Assembly: GCA_038106145.1 (NCBI GenBank)
Contig: JAYODD010000004.1
Location: 124,001-188,000, forward strand
Origin: JBFJKD01 sp038106145
GTDB taxonomy: Bacteria > Pseudomonadota > Gammaproteobacteria > Pseudomonadales > Porticoccaceae
Length of the DNA: 64,000 nucleotides
Direction of reading: 5' to 3'
Part shown: in pieces, positions 18,199-27,293 of the stretch
Numbering within the stretch: the stretch's first letter is position 1
Layout of the letters: every line of letters starts with the position of its first letter
The notes under the pieces: model-generated
The model's database searches: none
The model's input: only the letters and a program-made list of their open reading frames with translations
Told to the model about the DNA's origin: nothing
Program-made: the position numbers and the translations under genes

Positions 18199-20601
18199 TC
18201 AGGCCAGCGAATTCATCAGGGATCGAGCCTTCTCCTGTTGCTCCGCTGTACCGCGCTCCACCACTTCCTCGAGAATTTCTCGCGCCCCTTCGGGATCGCC
18301 CATATCGATGTAGGCCTGTGCCAACTCCAGCTGGGTTGAACTTTCGTCGCCACTGTCGAGCAGGTCAAAATCACTGCCCAAATCGAATTCGTCCCCTGTC
18401 GCATCGCCATCGGCTACCGGTAACTCTCGATCCATCGCTGTCGCCTCGGACTCCATCCGCTGGACAGTTACGGTAGGCTCCGGAGCACCTTCGACGGCAT
18501 CGCCAAGATCATCGAGCGCCTTATCCAGCTGTATATCCGCCAGTTCGGATTCCAGATCGAGTTCAATATCGAAATCTTCTGCGGCCAGATCATCTCCATC
18601 AGCCAACTCCGCTGACCCTTCACCCATATCCGCGTCGGCGGCGAGGATCTCCTCGTCGAGGGAAAACTCTAATTCGGCTTCTTCTTCAGCTTCCGGCAAA
18701 GAAGCGTCGAGGGACACAGCGGGCTCAGTGTCGCCACTCAGTTCAGCACGCAGTTTGGCCGCTTCCACCGCCAGGCCGGGATCGTTCAGTCGACGAATAT
18801 GTGGGTAGTGGGCATCGAAACGTTCGAGGTCTTCCTGCACCGTGAACAGTTCAAGCATTTTTAAATGCAGCTTGCCATCGTCCGGGGCAGTTGCCAGGGC
18901 GCGGCTCAAAACCGCCTCGGCCTCCTCGTAGTTCCCCAGGGACAGGTAAATATCCGCCTCACCCAGCGGATCGACTTTTTCCTCCTCAACAAACTGTTCA
19001 CCATCGGTGTCTGCATCCGCTTCAGGAGCAAAAAGCAGATCCTCTTCATCCAGATCTATCTCTTCCAACGACGAAATATCGGGCGTTTCCTCGACGACTC
19101 TCGCGGCGGGTTCTGCTTGCGCCCGACTCGGTACCGGTTCAACACGTTGCCCAAAGTCAGCGCTGTCCAGACTTTCATTCGGGTCCGCATTGCGCTGCCG
19201 GTACACCAGATAGGACACCCCCAGCACCACAAATCCAACCACCCCCGCTATGACCAGCAGATAGCCCTTGATTGCCGCGAGGAACCCCTCCTCCACCGTT
19301 TCGGTTTGCACAGCTTCATCGCTGGCGGGCTGTTGCGCCGTGGGTTCGCTGCGTCCGGGTTCAGTATCTTGACCTGCGGGACTTGATACCGGCTCTCCGG
19401 GCTGTGCGGCTTCCGTAGTTATCGACTCCGCCACCGCGGGTGGCTGTACTGCGTCGTCACTGTCGTCCGCGGTGGTTGCTTCTACTCCAGCCGCCAGTTG
19501 CGCGGCGCGTAATTCATCGTCGCCGATTTCAACCAGGCGATCCAATTTAAGCTGTTCCTCGAGATTGGCAAGGCGGGCCTTTAATTCGCTATTCTCGCGG
19601 CGCATTTTGTCCGCTTCTTCCTGGGCGATGGCAAGCTCATTTTGCAAGACCTCCACGGACCCAGTACCGACCAGGCTACCCTCGCCACCAACCGCGGCGA
19701 CGGAATCCGACGTTTCCTCGGCCGCAGTCCCGGGTGCCGACAGGCGCAGGCGACCATCACCGGATGCCGTGCGGACTCCTGACACACCGCTACGGGACGA
19801 CGCATCGAGCTGCGGGCCAGCGCTATCGCGCCACTCCTGAGTCTGTGTGGCGACTATTTGTACCGCCTGGCGGTGCTCGGTTGCACCAAATTCCGACGCA
19901 TCGGGCATCCGTAGAACAGCGCCCTTGCGCAGCAAATTAATGTTGCCGTCAATAAACGCCTCCGGATTCAACCGGTGTATGGCGATGACCGCCTGCTGTA
20001 CCGTCGCGTTGTCCGGGCGGGCGCGATTGGCAATCTGCCACAGGGTATCTCCGGACTGCACCTGGTAGTCACCCGAAATATTTAGGTTCCTTGATACGCT
20101 GCTAACAGATGATGTTGCACCGCTACTGGATGTTTGCCGTGTTGGCTGCCGCGAAGCGCTTTGCGCCGCGGCCACGGACTTTCCCACGGGTTTATCCGTA
20201 GCGTAAACCGGCAGGTCGAGAAGCACTGTGTACTCCCGTAGTAAACGCCCGGAGGACCATTGCACGTCCAGCAGGAAGTCCAGATAGGGCTCGCGAATTG
20301 GTTTGCGGGAAGTGATCCGGATTACCGGCGCTGCCGCATTACTTACATCCACTTTGAAACGCATATCCACCAGGTGAAATGCGCGCTCCAGCCCCGCCCG
20401 ATTAAAATCTTCCTCGGAAGCCAGGCTGGCAAGAATTTCGGTGGCGCCGAGATCGCCCACGCTAAGCAGGCGAATTTCGGCGTCGAGGGGTTCATTCAGC
20501 GCGGAATTAAGTTTAATTTCCCCCAGCCCCAGGGCCAACGCCCCTTGCGAAGTCGCGAGTATTACCAGGCCAAACCAGCAGGATATTGTTCGCAGCGTCA
20601 T
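18199..20601 (-). CDS. fimV: FimV, polar landmark LysM protein
   Basis: 800 residues. Inner-membrane hub needed in Pseudomonas for type IV pilus assembly, twitching and cAMP signalling at the cell pole. Signal peptide residues 1-23; the conserved FimV N-terminal domain (GLGEIKLNSALNEPLDAEI) to about residue 140; a LysM peptidoglycan-binding domain near residues 178-233 (YQVQSGDTLWQIANRARPDN); a coiled coil near residues 317-355; a membrane helix (YLLVIAGVVGFVVLGVSYLV); then an acidic cytoplasmic region with TPR units and the FimV C-terminal motif STQLELAQAYIDMGDPEGAR. The usg-fimV-truA position is as in Pseudomonas. Presence of fimV suggests type IV pili. Confidence 0.96.
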   Translation of the reverse strand: MTLRTISCWFGLVILATSQGALALGLGEIKLNSALNEPLDAEIRLLSVGDLGATEILASLASEEDFNRAGLERAFHLVDMRFKVDVSNAAAPVIRITSRKPIREPYLDFLLDVQWSSGRLLREYTVLLDLPVYATDKPVGKSVAAAQSASRQPTRQTSSSGATSSVSSVSRNLNISGDYQVQSGDTLWQIANRARPDNATVQQAVIAIHRLNPEAFIDGNINLLRKGAVLRMPDASEFGATEHRQAVQIVATQTQEWRDSAGPQLDASSRSGVSGVRTASGDGRLRLSAPGTAAEETSDSVAAVGGEGSLVGTGSVEVLQNELAIAQEEADKMRRENSELKARLANLEEQLKLDRLVEIGDDELRAAQLAAGVEATTADDSDDAVQPPAVAESITTEAAQPGEPVSSPAGQDTEPGRSEPTAQQPASDEAVQTETVEEGFLAAIKGYLLVIAGVVGFVVLGVSYLVYRQRNADPNESLDSADFGQRVEPVPSRAQAEPAARVVEETPDISSLEEIDLDEEDLLFAPEADADTDGEQFVEEEKVDPLGEADIYLSLGNYEEAEAVLSRALATAPDDGKLHLKMLELFTVQEDLERFDAHYPHIRRLNDPGLAVEAAKLRAELSGDTEPAVSLDASLPEAEEEAELEFSLDEEILAADADMGEGSAELADGDDLAAEDFDIELDLESELADIQLDKALDDLGDAVEGAPEPTVTVQRMESEATAMDRELPVADGDATGDEFDLGSDFDLLDSGDESSTQLELAQAYIDMGDPEGAREILEEVVERGTAEQQEKARSLMNSLA

Positions 20602-20701
20602 GTCCTTCTACCTTTTTCTTGTCCCGAAACTGAATGTTGCCCAGCCCTACGAGCATCAGCCAAGCATACAACTCACCGTAATATACAGGCCTAAGTATTT
20701 A

Positions 20702-21757
20702 TTACAAATAAGATTTTATCAACATCTCAACCAGACGCACGCTGTTCATTGCGGCACCATTTCGTAAATTATCGGACACAATCCACAAATTAAGACCTTT
20801 TTCGCTAAACGGGTCGGCCCGTAAGCGGCCGACCAGCACGCCATTTGTCTCGGATGCATCTTCCGCCGGAGTCGGATACGTGCTTGCCCCATTCCCATCT
20901 ATCAGGGTCACGTCCTGCGCCTTCTTTAACAGTTGACGTAATTCACTAACAGCCAAAGGATAGAGGGTTTCCAGGTGAACGGCGAGGGCGTGACCGTGGA
21001 ATACGGGCACCTGAACACAGGTGGCGCTGATACCAATTGACGCATCAGCCAGCAATCTGCGGGTCTCGGCCACCAGCTGTAACTCTGCGGAAGCATGCCC
21101 CAGTTCGTCGAACATGCCGATGCAGGGCAATAAGTTGAAGGCGATCTGCCGAGGAAACACTCCGCCTTCCGGCACGGGCAGTCCATTCAATAGCGCTGCG
21201 GTTTGTCCAGCCAGCGCCGCGATGCCCCCACGTCCGGCCCCCGACACCGACTGATAGGTCGCGATCTGGATGTTGGCGATGCCCACCTCTGCCTGAATCG
21301 GTGCCAACACTGCTGCCAACTGGGTAGCGACAGCCCCTGGAACGGCAACCAGACCACGCGCCGAATAGCCGGCCAAGTCGTCGGGATTAACGTTGTACAC
21401 CACCAACGGAATCTCCGTATCCGCGGCAAATTGTCCACTACAGTCGATAACAACGCAGCCCACCTCCGTGGCGCGCGCCACGTGGGCGATGGAAACCGCG
21501 GGGTTAGCTGCGAACAATGCCACCCCCACCCGCGAAAAATCAAACCCGGAAATCCCTTCGACCAGCAAGGGCTTGTTGCCAAACAGTACCGTTTCGCCAC
21601 TGGAAGCGTCGCTGGCCACCGGGTGAATGGTTTTTCTGGTAAAGCCCCGCGCTGCCAGCAATTCCAGGATAGCTCCGCCCACCGCGCCGGTGGCGCCCAC
21701 CACGGCAATATCCACCCCCGCGCTGTCCGCCGGCCCTCGTGCGTTATCGGCGTCCAA
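20702..21757 (-). CDS. usg: Usg, aspartate-semialdehyde dehydrogenase-like protein
   Basis: 351 residues. A paralogue of Asd: Rossmann start DIAVVGATGAVGG and the Asd fold throughout (SVSGAGRGGIAALAG). The catalytic Cys of true Asd is missing, because the equivalent segment reads VAVPGAVATQLAAVL. A dehydrogenase role is therefore unlikely; no function is firmly established for Usg proteins. The TTG start follows the asd stop TAA directly, with GGAG 6 bases upstream. Order asd-usg-fimV is conserved in Pseudomonas and is part of the evidence for the name. Confidence 0.9.
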   Translation of the reverse strand: MDADNARGPADSAGVDIAVVGATGAVGGAILELLAARGFTRKTIHPVASDASSGETVLFGNKPLLVEGISGFDFSRVGVALFAANPAVSIAHVARATEVGCVVIDCSGQFAADTEIPLVVYNVNPDDLAGYSARGLVAVPGAVATQLAAVLAPIQAEVGIANIQIATYQSVSGAGRGGIAALAGQTAALLNGLPVPEGGVFPRQIAFNLLPCIGMFDELGHASAELQLVAETRRLLADASIGISATCVQVPVFHGHALAVHLETLYPLAVSELRQLLKKAQDVTLIDGNGASTYPTPAEDASETNGVLVGRLRADPFSEKGLNLWIVSDNLRNGAAMNSVRLVEMLIKSYL

Positions 21758-22876
21758 TTACTTCTCCAGCAAAATGCGCAACATGCGCCGCAACGGTTCG
21801 GCCGCGCCCCACAACAACTGGTCGCCCACGGTAAATGCCGACAGGTATTTTGCGCCCATATTCATCTTGCGCAAGCGACCCACAGGCACGGTCATCGTAC
21901 CGGTCACAGCAGCCGGGCTAAGCTCCCGCAGGCTGTCCTCGCGATGATTCGGCACCACCTTCACCCAGGAATTCGCCCGAGCCAACATATCCTCGATTTC
22001 GTCGAGAGGCACATCCTGCGTTAATTTCAGGGTCAGGGCCTGGCTGTGACTGCGCATTGCGCCGATCCGCACGCAGATGCCGTCGAATGGAATCGGATCC
22101 TGTTCGCGCCCCAGAATTTTGTTGGTCTCTGCCTGCCCTTTCCATTCTTCCCTGCTCTGACCGCTGTCCAGCTCGCTATCTATCCAGGGCAACAAACTCC
22201 CCGCCAGGGGGTAGCCAAAGCGCTCGACGGGAAATTGCTCGCTACCCATCACCGAGGCCACCTTGCGGTCCAACTCCAGAATCGCGGAATCGGCATCCTT
22301 TAATTCTCCGGCCACCGCGCCATGTATCACTCCCATTTGAGCAATCAGCTCGCGCATATTCTGCGCCCCGGCACCGGAGGCGGCCTGATAGGTCATGGCG
22401 CTGGCCCACTCCACCAGCCCGCGCTTAAATAATCCCCCCAAAGCCATCAGCATCAAACTGACCGTGCAATTGCCGCCGATATAATTCTTGATGCCCCGCG
22501 CCAGACCGGCCTGAATCACATCGAGATTGACAGGGTCGAGAATAATCAGCGCGTCATCGTCCATTCGCAGCGACGAAGCGGCGTCGATCCAGTAACCCTG
22601 CCAGCCCCGCGCCCGCAGTTGGGGATAGATTGCCTTGGTGTAATCGCCCCCTTGACAGGTAACGACAGCGTCGAGGGAGGCCAATGCGTCCAGATCATGG
22701 GCATCCACCAGAACACTGCCATCGAGGGGGCCCGCCCCACCGATCTGGGACGTCGTAAAAAACACCGGCTCAATATTCCTGCGCGCCAGTTCGGCAAAAT
22801 CCTGCTCGGCTTCCATACGCGCCATCAGCACCGAGCCAACCATACCTCTCCAGCCTATAAAACCTATTTTATTCAT
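21758..22876 (-). CDS. asd: Aspartate-semialdehyde dehydrogenase
   Basis: 372 residues. Reduces aspartyl phosphate to the semialdehyde, the branch point to lysine, diaminopimelate, methionine and threonine. N-terminal GFIGWRGMVGSVLM is the NADP site of the gammaproteobacterial long Asd. The catalytic Cys is in YIGGNCTVSLML, and SAMTYQAASGAGAQ and RIGAMRSHSQA match the family substrate sites. Immediately followed by usg. The 54 bases upstream are AT-rich and could hold its own promoter. Confidence 0.97.
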   Translation of the reverse strand: MNKIGFIGWRGMVGSVLMARMEAEQDFAELARRNIEPVFFTTSQIGGAGPLDGSVLVDAHDLDALASLDAVVTCQGGDYTKAIYPQLRARGWQGYWIDAASSLRMDDDALIILDPVNLDVIQAGLARGIKNYIGGNCTVSLMLMALGGLFKRGLVEWASAMTYQAASGAGAQNMRELIAQMGVIHGAVAGELKDADSAILELDRKVASVMGSEQFPVERFGYPLAGSLLPWIDSELDSGQSREEWKGQAETNKILGREQDPIPFDGICVRIGAMRSHSQALTLKLTQDVPLDEIEDMLARANSWVKVVPNHREDSLRELSPAAVTGTMTVPVGRLRKMNMGAKYLSAFTVGDQLLWGAAEPLRRMLRILLEK

Positions 22877-22930
22877 ATATTTAAATTCATTAATTAATGT
22901 TAAAAATAAAGTTTAAACCTGTCGTCTCTG

Positions 22931-24013
22931 TCATCCTGCCGCCAGGTTCGAGAGTACCGCAGCCCCCATTTCCCGGGTACCTGCCCCGGTGGTTCCCGGG
23001 TCGGCAATATCCGCGGTGCGCAAACCCTGATCCAGTGTTGCGCCCACTGCCTGCTCGATGGCGCAGGCCGCATCGTCCCGGTGCAACGAATAACGCAACA
23101 GCATCGCCACGGATAGAATGGTGGCCAGCGGATTGGCGACATTCTGTCCAGCGATGTCCGGCGCTGAGCCGTGGCACGGTTCGTACATACCTTTGCCGTT
23201 GGCATCCAGCGACGCGGAGGGCAACATGCCAATGGAGCCGGTCAGCATGGCCGCCTGATCGGAGAGAATATCGCCGAACATATTACCGGTAACGATCACA
23301 TCGAACTGTTTCGGTTGCCGCACCAATTGCATGGCCGCATTGTCTACATACATATGGCTCAACGTCACATCCGGGTACTGCGCCGCCAGCTCGGTCATCA
23401 CCTCGCGCCACAGAATAGTGACCTCCAGCACATTCGCCTTGTCCACCGAACACAGCTTCTTGCCGCGCTGACGAGCGGCTGCAAAGGCAACATGACCAAT
23501 GCGCCGAATCTCCGCTTCACTGTACACGTAAGTGTTGTAACCCTGTTGTTCGCCATTGGTCAGGGTGCGAATGCCACGGGGTTCGCCAAAATAAATACCA
23601 CCGGTCAATTCCCGCACCAGCAAAATATCCAGCCCACTGACCACCTCGGGTTTTAACGAAGAGGCACCCACCAGTTGCGGATAGAGAATTGCGGGGCGCA
23701 GATTGGCAAACAGGCCGAGTCCGGCACGCAACCCGAGCAAGCCCTTTTCCGGGCGCAGAGTGCGGTCGATAGTGTCCCACTGTGGACCGCCCACGGCGCC
23801 GAGTAAAATGGCGTCGGCCCGCTGTGCCTGGTGCAAAGTAGCATCCGGCAGGGGTACGCCCGTGGCATCGATGGCGGCACCGCCGACCAGACCATCCACC
23901 AACCGCAGGCCGAGATTAAAACGGCGATCCACCGCTTCCAGCACTGCCACCGCCTGCGCCATAATTTCCGGACCAATACCATCGCCCGGCAATACTAAAA
24001 TTTCCGAAGTCAA
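22931..24013 (-). CDS. leuB: 3-isopropylmalate dehydrogenase LeuB
   Basis: 360 residues. Oxidative decarboxylation of 3-isopropylmalate in leucine synthesis. N-terminus ILVLPGDGIGPEIM, substrate Arg residues in LRPEKGLLGLRAGLGLFANLR (see 23.7 kb), RELTGGIYFG, the Tyr of GYNTYVYSE, and the metal Asp motif GNMFGDILSDQAAM. The adenine-binding EPCHGSAPDIAG follows. Between leuD and asd, as in Pseudomonas. Confidence 0.97.
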   Translation of the reverse strand: MTSEILVLPGDGIGPEIMAQAVAVLEAVDRRFNLGLRLVDGLVGGAAIDATGVPLPDATLHQAQRADAILLGAVGGPQWDTIDRTLRPEKGLLGLRAGLGLFANLRPAILYPQLVGASSLKPEVVSGLDILLVRELTGGIYFGEPRGIRTLTNGEQQGYNTYVYSEAEIRRIGHVAFAAARQRGKKLCSVDKANVLEVTILWREVMTELAAQYPDVTLSHMYVDNAAMQLVRQPKQFDVIVTGNMFGDILSDQAAMLTGSIGMLPSASLDANGKGMYEPCHGSAPDIAGQNVANPLATILSVAMLLRYSLHRDDAACAIEQAVGATLDQGLRTADIADPGTTGAGTREMGAAVLSNLAAG

Positions 24014-24046
24014 ATTATCTCTCCTGCGCCAGCTAGTTGAAGCGTA

Positions 24047-24703
24047 TTACGATGAGCGGGTGATCGCACCGAACAGCCAGGGACACTGCGCTTGCCACTG
24101 TTTTTCAAAACGGCGAATTTTATCCTCCTGCTGCAAGGTCAAGCCAATATCATCCAGACCATTTAACAGGCAATGTTTGCGAAACTCGTCCACCACAAAA
24201 GATAATTGCGTGCCGTCGGGGCGCACCACGGTTTGCGTCGCCAGATCCACCGTCAGGCAATACCCCTCCTGCTCCCCGAGTTCGTTAAACAACTGTTCTA
24301 CTTCAGCCTCGTCCAGCACCAGGGGGAGCAGTCCATTTTTGAAACAGTTGTTATAGAAAATATCCGCAAAACTGGGCGCAATTATCACTCGAAAGCCCGC
24401 ATCCGCCAATGCCCAGGGGGCGTGCTCACGGCTTGACCCACAGCCAAAATTACGTCTCGCCAACAGGATGGACGCCCCCCGGTAACGTGGCCAGTTGAGG
24501 GGAAAATCCGGATTTAAGGGGCGCTTGCTCGCATCCTGTCCCGGCACGCCCTGATCCAGATAGCGTAACTCGTCGAATAAATTGGGACCAAACCCGCTGC
24601 GTTTTATTGATTTCAAAAACTGCTTGGGAATGATCATGTCCGTGTCGACATTGGCGCGATCCAGGGGCGCCACCAGACCCCGGTGTACAGTAAAAGGTGT
24701 CAT
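24047..24703 (-). CDS. leuD: 3-isopropylmalate dehydratase small subunit LeuD
   Basis: 218 residues from the ATG that overlaps the leuC stop (ATGA). Small subunit of isopropylmalate isomerase. Motifs: NVDTDMIIPKQFL at the N-terminus and NFGCGSSREHAPWAL in the swivel domain, then ADIFYNNCFKNGLLP. An upstream TTG-type extension lies in leuC and is unlikely. Confidence 0.97.
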   Translation of the reverse strand: MTPFTVHRGLVAPLDRANVDTDMIIPKQFLKSIKRSGFGPNLFDELRYLDQGVPGQDASKRPLNPDFPLNWPRYRGASILLARRNFGCGSSREHAPWALADAGFRVIIAPSFADIFYNNCFKNGLLPLVLDEAEVEQLFNELGEQEGYCLTVDLATQTVVRPDGTQLSFVVDEFRKHCLLNGLDDIGLTLQQEDKIRRFEKQWQAQCPWLFGAITRSS

Positions 24704-26139
24704 CGGTCTGCTCCATTTCTGCTCCACTCTCGCACATCGACAAAATGCCCGGCGACAGCAGCGGCGGCTGCCATGGCTGGACTCACCAGGTGGGTTCGTC
24801 CACCCTTGCCCTGGCGCCCCTCAAAGTTACGGTTGGAGGTCGAGGCGCAGTGCTCGCCTTCTCCCAATTTATCTGCGTTCATGGCCAGACACATGGAACA
24901 GCCCGGTTCGCGCCACTCCAAACCTGCGTCCAGAAAAATGCGGTGCAGCCCTTCGACCTCCGCCTGCACTTTTACCGCCTGAGAGCCGGGAACGACCATC
25001 GCCTGCTTGACTGACCCGGCCACTTTGCGACCACGCACCACGTCCGCCGCCGCGCGCAAATCCTCCAGCCGGGAATTGGTGCAGGAACCGATAAACACGC
25101 GATCCACGGGAATGTCAGTGATCGGCATACCGGCCCTTAAGCCCATGTATTGCAATGCCCGTTGCATTCCTTCCCGCTTGCCGCTATCCGTTTCAGCAGC
25201 GGGATCCGGCACCGCGGATCCCACCGGCACCACCATTTCCGGCGAGGTGCCCCAACTCACCTGAGGTTCGATATCCTCGCCGCGCATTTCTACAACGGCG
25301 TCGAAAACCGCGTCCTCATCGCTAACCAGCGTGCGCCAATAAGCAACCGCCCGGGACCAGTCTTCGCCCTGGGGTGTGTAACGGCGACCCTCGACGTAAT
25401 TTATCGTCACCTCATCTACCGCCACCATACCCACGCGGGCACCCGCCTCGATGGCCATATTACACACAGTCATGCGGCCTTCCATGCTCATATGGCGCAG
25501 TACTTCACCGCCAAACTCGATGGCGTAGCCGGAGCCACCGGCCGTACCGATCTTGCCGATTACCGCCAGCACCAAATCTTTTGGCGTAACCCCTGCCCCC
25601 AACTGGCCGTCCACCCGCACCAGCATATTCTTCATTTTCTGCGCAATCAGGCATTGAGTGGCGAGCACATGCTCCACCTCCGAGGTCCCGATGCCGTGGG
25701 CGAGCGCCCCCAACGCGCCGTGGGTGGCTGTGTGGGAATCCCCGCACACCACGGTCATCCCGGGCAGGGTCGCGCCCTGTTCCGGCCCGATAACATGCAC
25801 GATGCCCTGCCCCGGATCGTTAATCTTGTGCTCCACAATCCCGTACTCGTCGCAGTTGTCGTCCAGCGTCCTCACCTGCAGGCGCGATATTTCATCGGCA
25901 ATGGCGTCAACGCCCCCCGCCCGCTCCCGCGCATCCGTGGACACGTTATGATCCGGGGTGGCCAGATTGGCGTCGATGCGCCAGGGTTTGCGTCCCGCCA
26001 TGCGCAGGCCTTCGAAAGCCTGCGGGGACGTCACCTCGTGCAACAAATGCCGATCGATATAAATCAGCGCCGAACCGTCGGCGCGCTGCTCCACCAAATG
26101 GGCGTCCCAGAGCTTGTCGTACAATGTTTTACCAGCCAT
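24700..26139 (-). CDS. leuC: 3-isopropylmalate dehydratase large subunit LeuC
   Basis: 479 residues. Aconitase-family subunit with a 4Fe-4S cluster whose three Cys are in VFIGSCTNSRLEDL and GCSMCLAMN. N-terminus AGKTLYDKLWDAHLV; CGDSHTATHGALGALAHGIG is the family signature. The ATG at 26139 has GGAGG 6 bases upstream, which decides against the start 21 bases earlier. It heads leuCDB and probably the rest of the minus-strand block; leuA is not in the window. Confidence 0.97.
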   Translation of the reverse strand: MAGKTLYDKLWDAHLVEQRADGSALIYIDRHLLHEVTSPQAFEGLRMAGRKPWRIDANLATPDHNVSTDARERAGGVDAIADEISRLQVRTLDDNCDEYGIVEHKINDPGQGIVHVIGPEQGATLPGMTVVCGDSHTATHGALGALAHGIGTSEVEHVLATQCLIAQKMKNMLVRVDGQLGAGVTPKDLVLAVIGKIGTAGGSGYAIEFGGEVLRHMSMEGRMTVCNMAIEAGARVGMVAVDEVTINYVEGRRYTPQGEDWSRAVAYWRTLVSDEDAVFDAVVEMRGEDIEPQVSWGTSPEMVVPVGSAVPDPAAETDSGKREGMQRALQYMGLRAGMPITDIPVDRVFIGSCTNSRLEDLRAAADVVRGRKVAGSVKQAMVVPGSQAVKVQAEVEGLHRIFLDAGLEWREPGCSMCLAMNADKLGEGEHCASTSNRNFEGRQGKGGRTHLVSPAMAAAAAVAGHFVDVREWSRNGADR

Positions 26140-26176
26140 ATAGGCCTCCACTTGCGGCAACAGCTAATTAGCACAA

Positions 26177-26205
26177 AGTTTAGAGCCAGCCTATAAATAA
26201 AACAA
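26177..26205 (-). promoter_or_regulatory. Candidate leuC promoter
   Basis: On the minus strand, TTGTTT (26200-26205) and TAAACT (26177-26182) are 17 bases apart, about 38 bases before the leuC start. The region further upstream (26206-26250) is very AT-rich. It contains a TTCTA/TAGAA inverted pair that could bind the divergent LysR protein. Confidence 0.4.
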
Positions 26206-26258
26206 ATTTATATTTTCTATAATTTACATTCCATATTAGAATTTGTTAATATTTTTCG

Positions 26259-27149
26259 ATGGACACCCAATCACTGGAAGCTTTCATTGCCGTGGCCGAA
26301 ACGGGATCGTTTTCCGAGGCGGGCACCCGTATCCATCTCACCCAACCGGCGGTTAGCAAACGCATCGCCGTACTGGAAAATCAGCTGAATTGCCGTTTGT
26401 TTGACCGCATTGCGCGCACGGTACGACTGACCGAGTCGGGCCTGGCGCTATTGCCCAGGGCCCAGGCCATCGTGCAGGCTCTGGATGAAACGCGGCGAAC
26501 AATTCGCGATATCTCCGGGCAGGTCGCGGGCAGCCTGAGTATCGCCATCAGTCACCACATAGGCCTGCACCGGCTGCCACCGGTATTGAAAGAATTTTCC
26601 AGTCGACATCCCGCGGTGGCGTTAAACGTTGACTTCATGGATTCCGAGGTAGCCTACGACGCCGTCCTGCAGGGTCAATTTGAAATTGCGGTCATCACCC
26701 TCGCACCCTCCACCCATGCAAAAATCCTGGCGCGGGAAATTTGGCCCGACCCTTTGCAGTTAATAGTCGCCGACGATCATGCGTTAGCCCGCCAGACATC
26801 GGTCGAAATCGAGCGGCTAAGCGATTTTCGGGCTATTTTGCCCGATATGAAGACCTATACGGGACGCATGATTGCCAAATGTTTTACCGATCGCGGCCGT
26901 GTCCTCAATGCACACATGGTGACTAACTACCTCGAAACCATCAAAATGATGGTTTCAGTAGGTCTGGGGTGGAGTATCCTCCCCGCAACCATGGTGCAGA
27001 CCAGGGAAGAACGGGGCAATCTGGTCGCGATTAAATGCAAGGATTTAACATTGAGCAGGCAATTAGGCTACATCCATCATCGCGATAAAACGTTGTCCAA
27101 CGCCGCTACGGCTTTTTTGCGCCTGCTCGAAGGTTATGGGAATGTTTAA
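26259..27149 (+). CDS. LysR family transcriptional regulator
   Basis: 296 residues. N-terminal winged helix-turn-helix residues 1-60 (AVAETGSFSEAGTRIHLTQP, then AVSKRIAVLE) and the LysR effector domain from about residue 90. Divergent from leuC with only 119 bases between, the usual arrangement for a regulator of the neighbouring operon; Pseudomonas also carries a LysR gene here. The inducer is unknown. No ribosome site is seen before the ATG. A possible promoter (TTTACA, 17 bases, TTAATA at 26223-26251) ends 7 bases before it, so the mRNA may be leaderless. Confidence 0.93.
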   Translation: MDTQSLEAFIAVAETGSFSEAGTRIHLTQPAVSKRIAVLENQLNCRLFDRIARTVRLTESGLALLPRAQAIVQALDETRRTIRDISGQVAGSLSIAISHHIGLHRLPPVLKEFSSRHPAVALNVDFMDSEVAYDAVLQGQFEIAVITLAPSTHAKILAREIWPDPLQLIVADDHALARQTSVEIERLSDFRAILPDMKTYTGRMIAKCFTDRGRVLNAHMVTNYLETIKMMVSVGLGWSILPATMVQTREERGNLVAIKCKDLTLSRQLGYIHHRDKTLSNAATAFLRLLEGYGNV

Positions 27150-27293
27150 CCAGGATCACCGGGGCACAAAAAAAATACGACACCTTATTGCCCATATTCC
27201 TGCTGGCCAGGTTCAGTCGAGTGCAACTATTTTATCCCTGTCCAACGGCTTAACTCTTTTTTCCCGCCCCCCAGCGCGCGGTAGACGTTTCGA

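Noticed and set aside
25150..26196. 348-residue open frame on the plus strand
   Set aside because: It is antisense to leuC, whose Fe-S and signature motifs are unambiguous; the frame is rich in His and Arg and has no recognisable domain.
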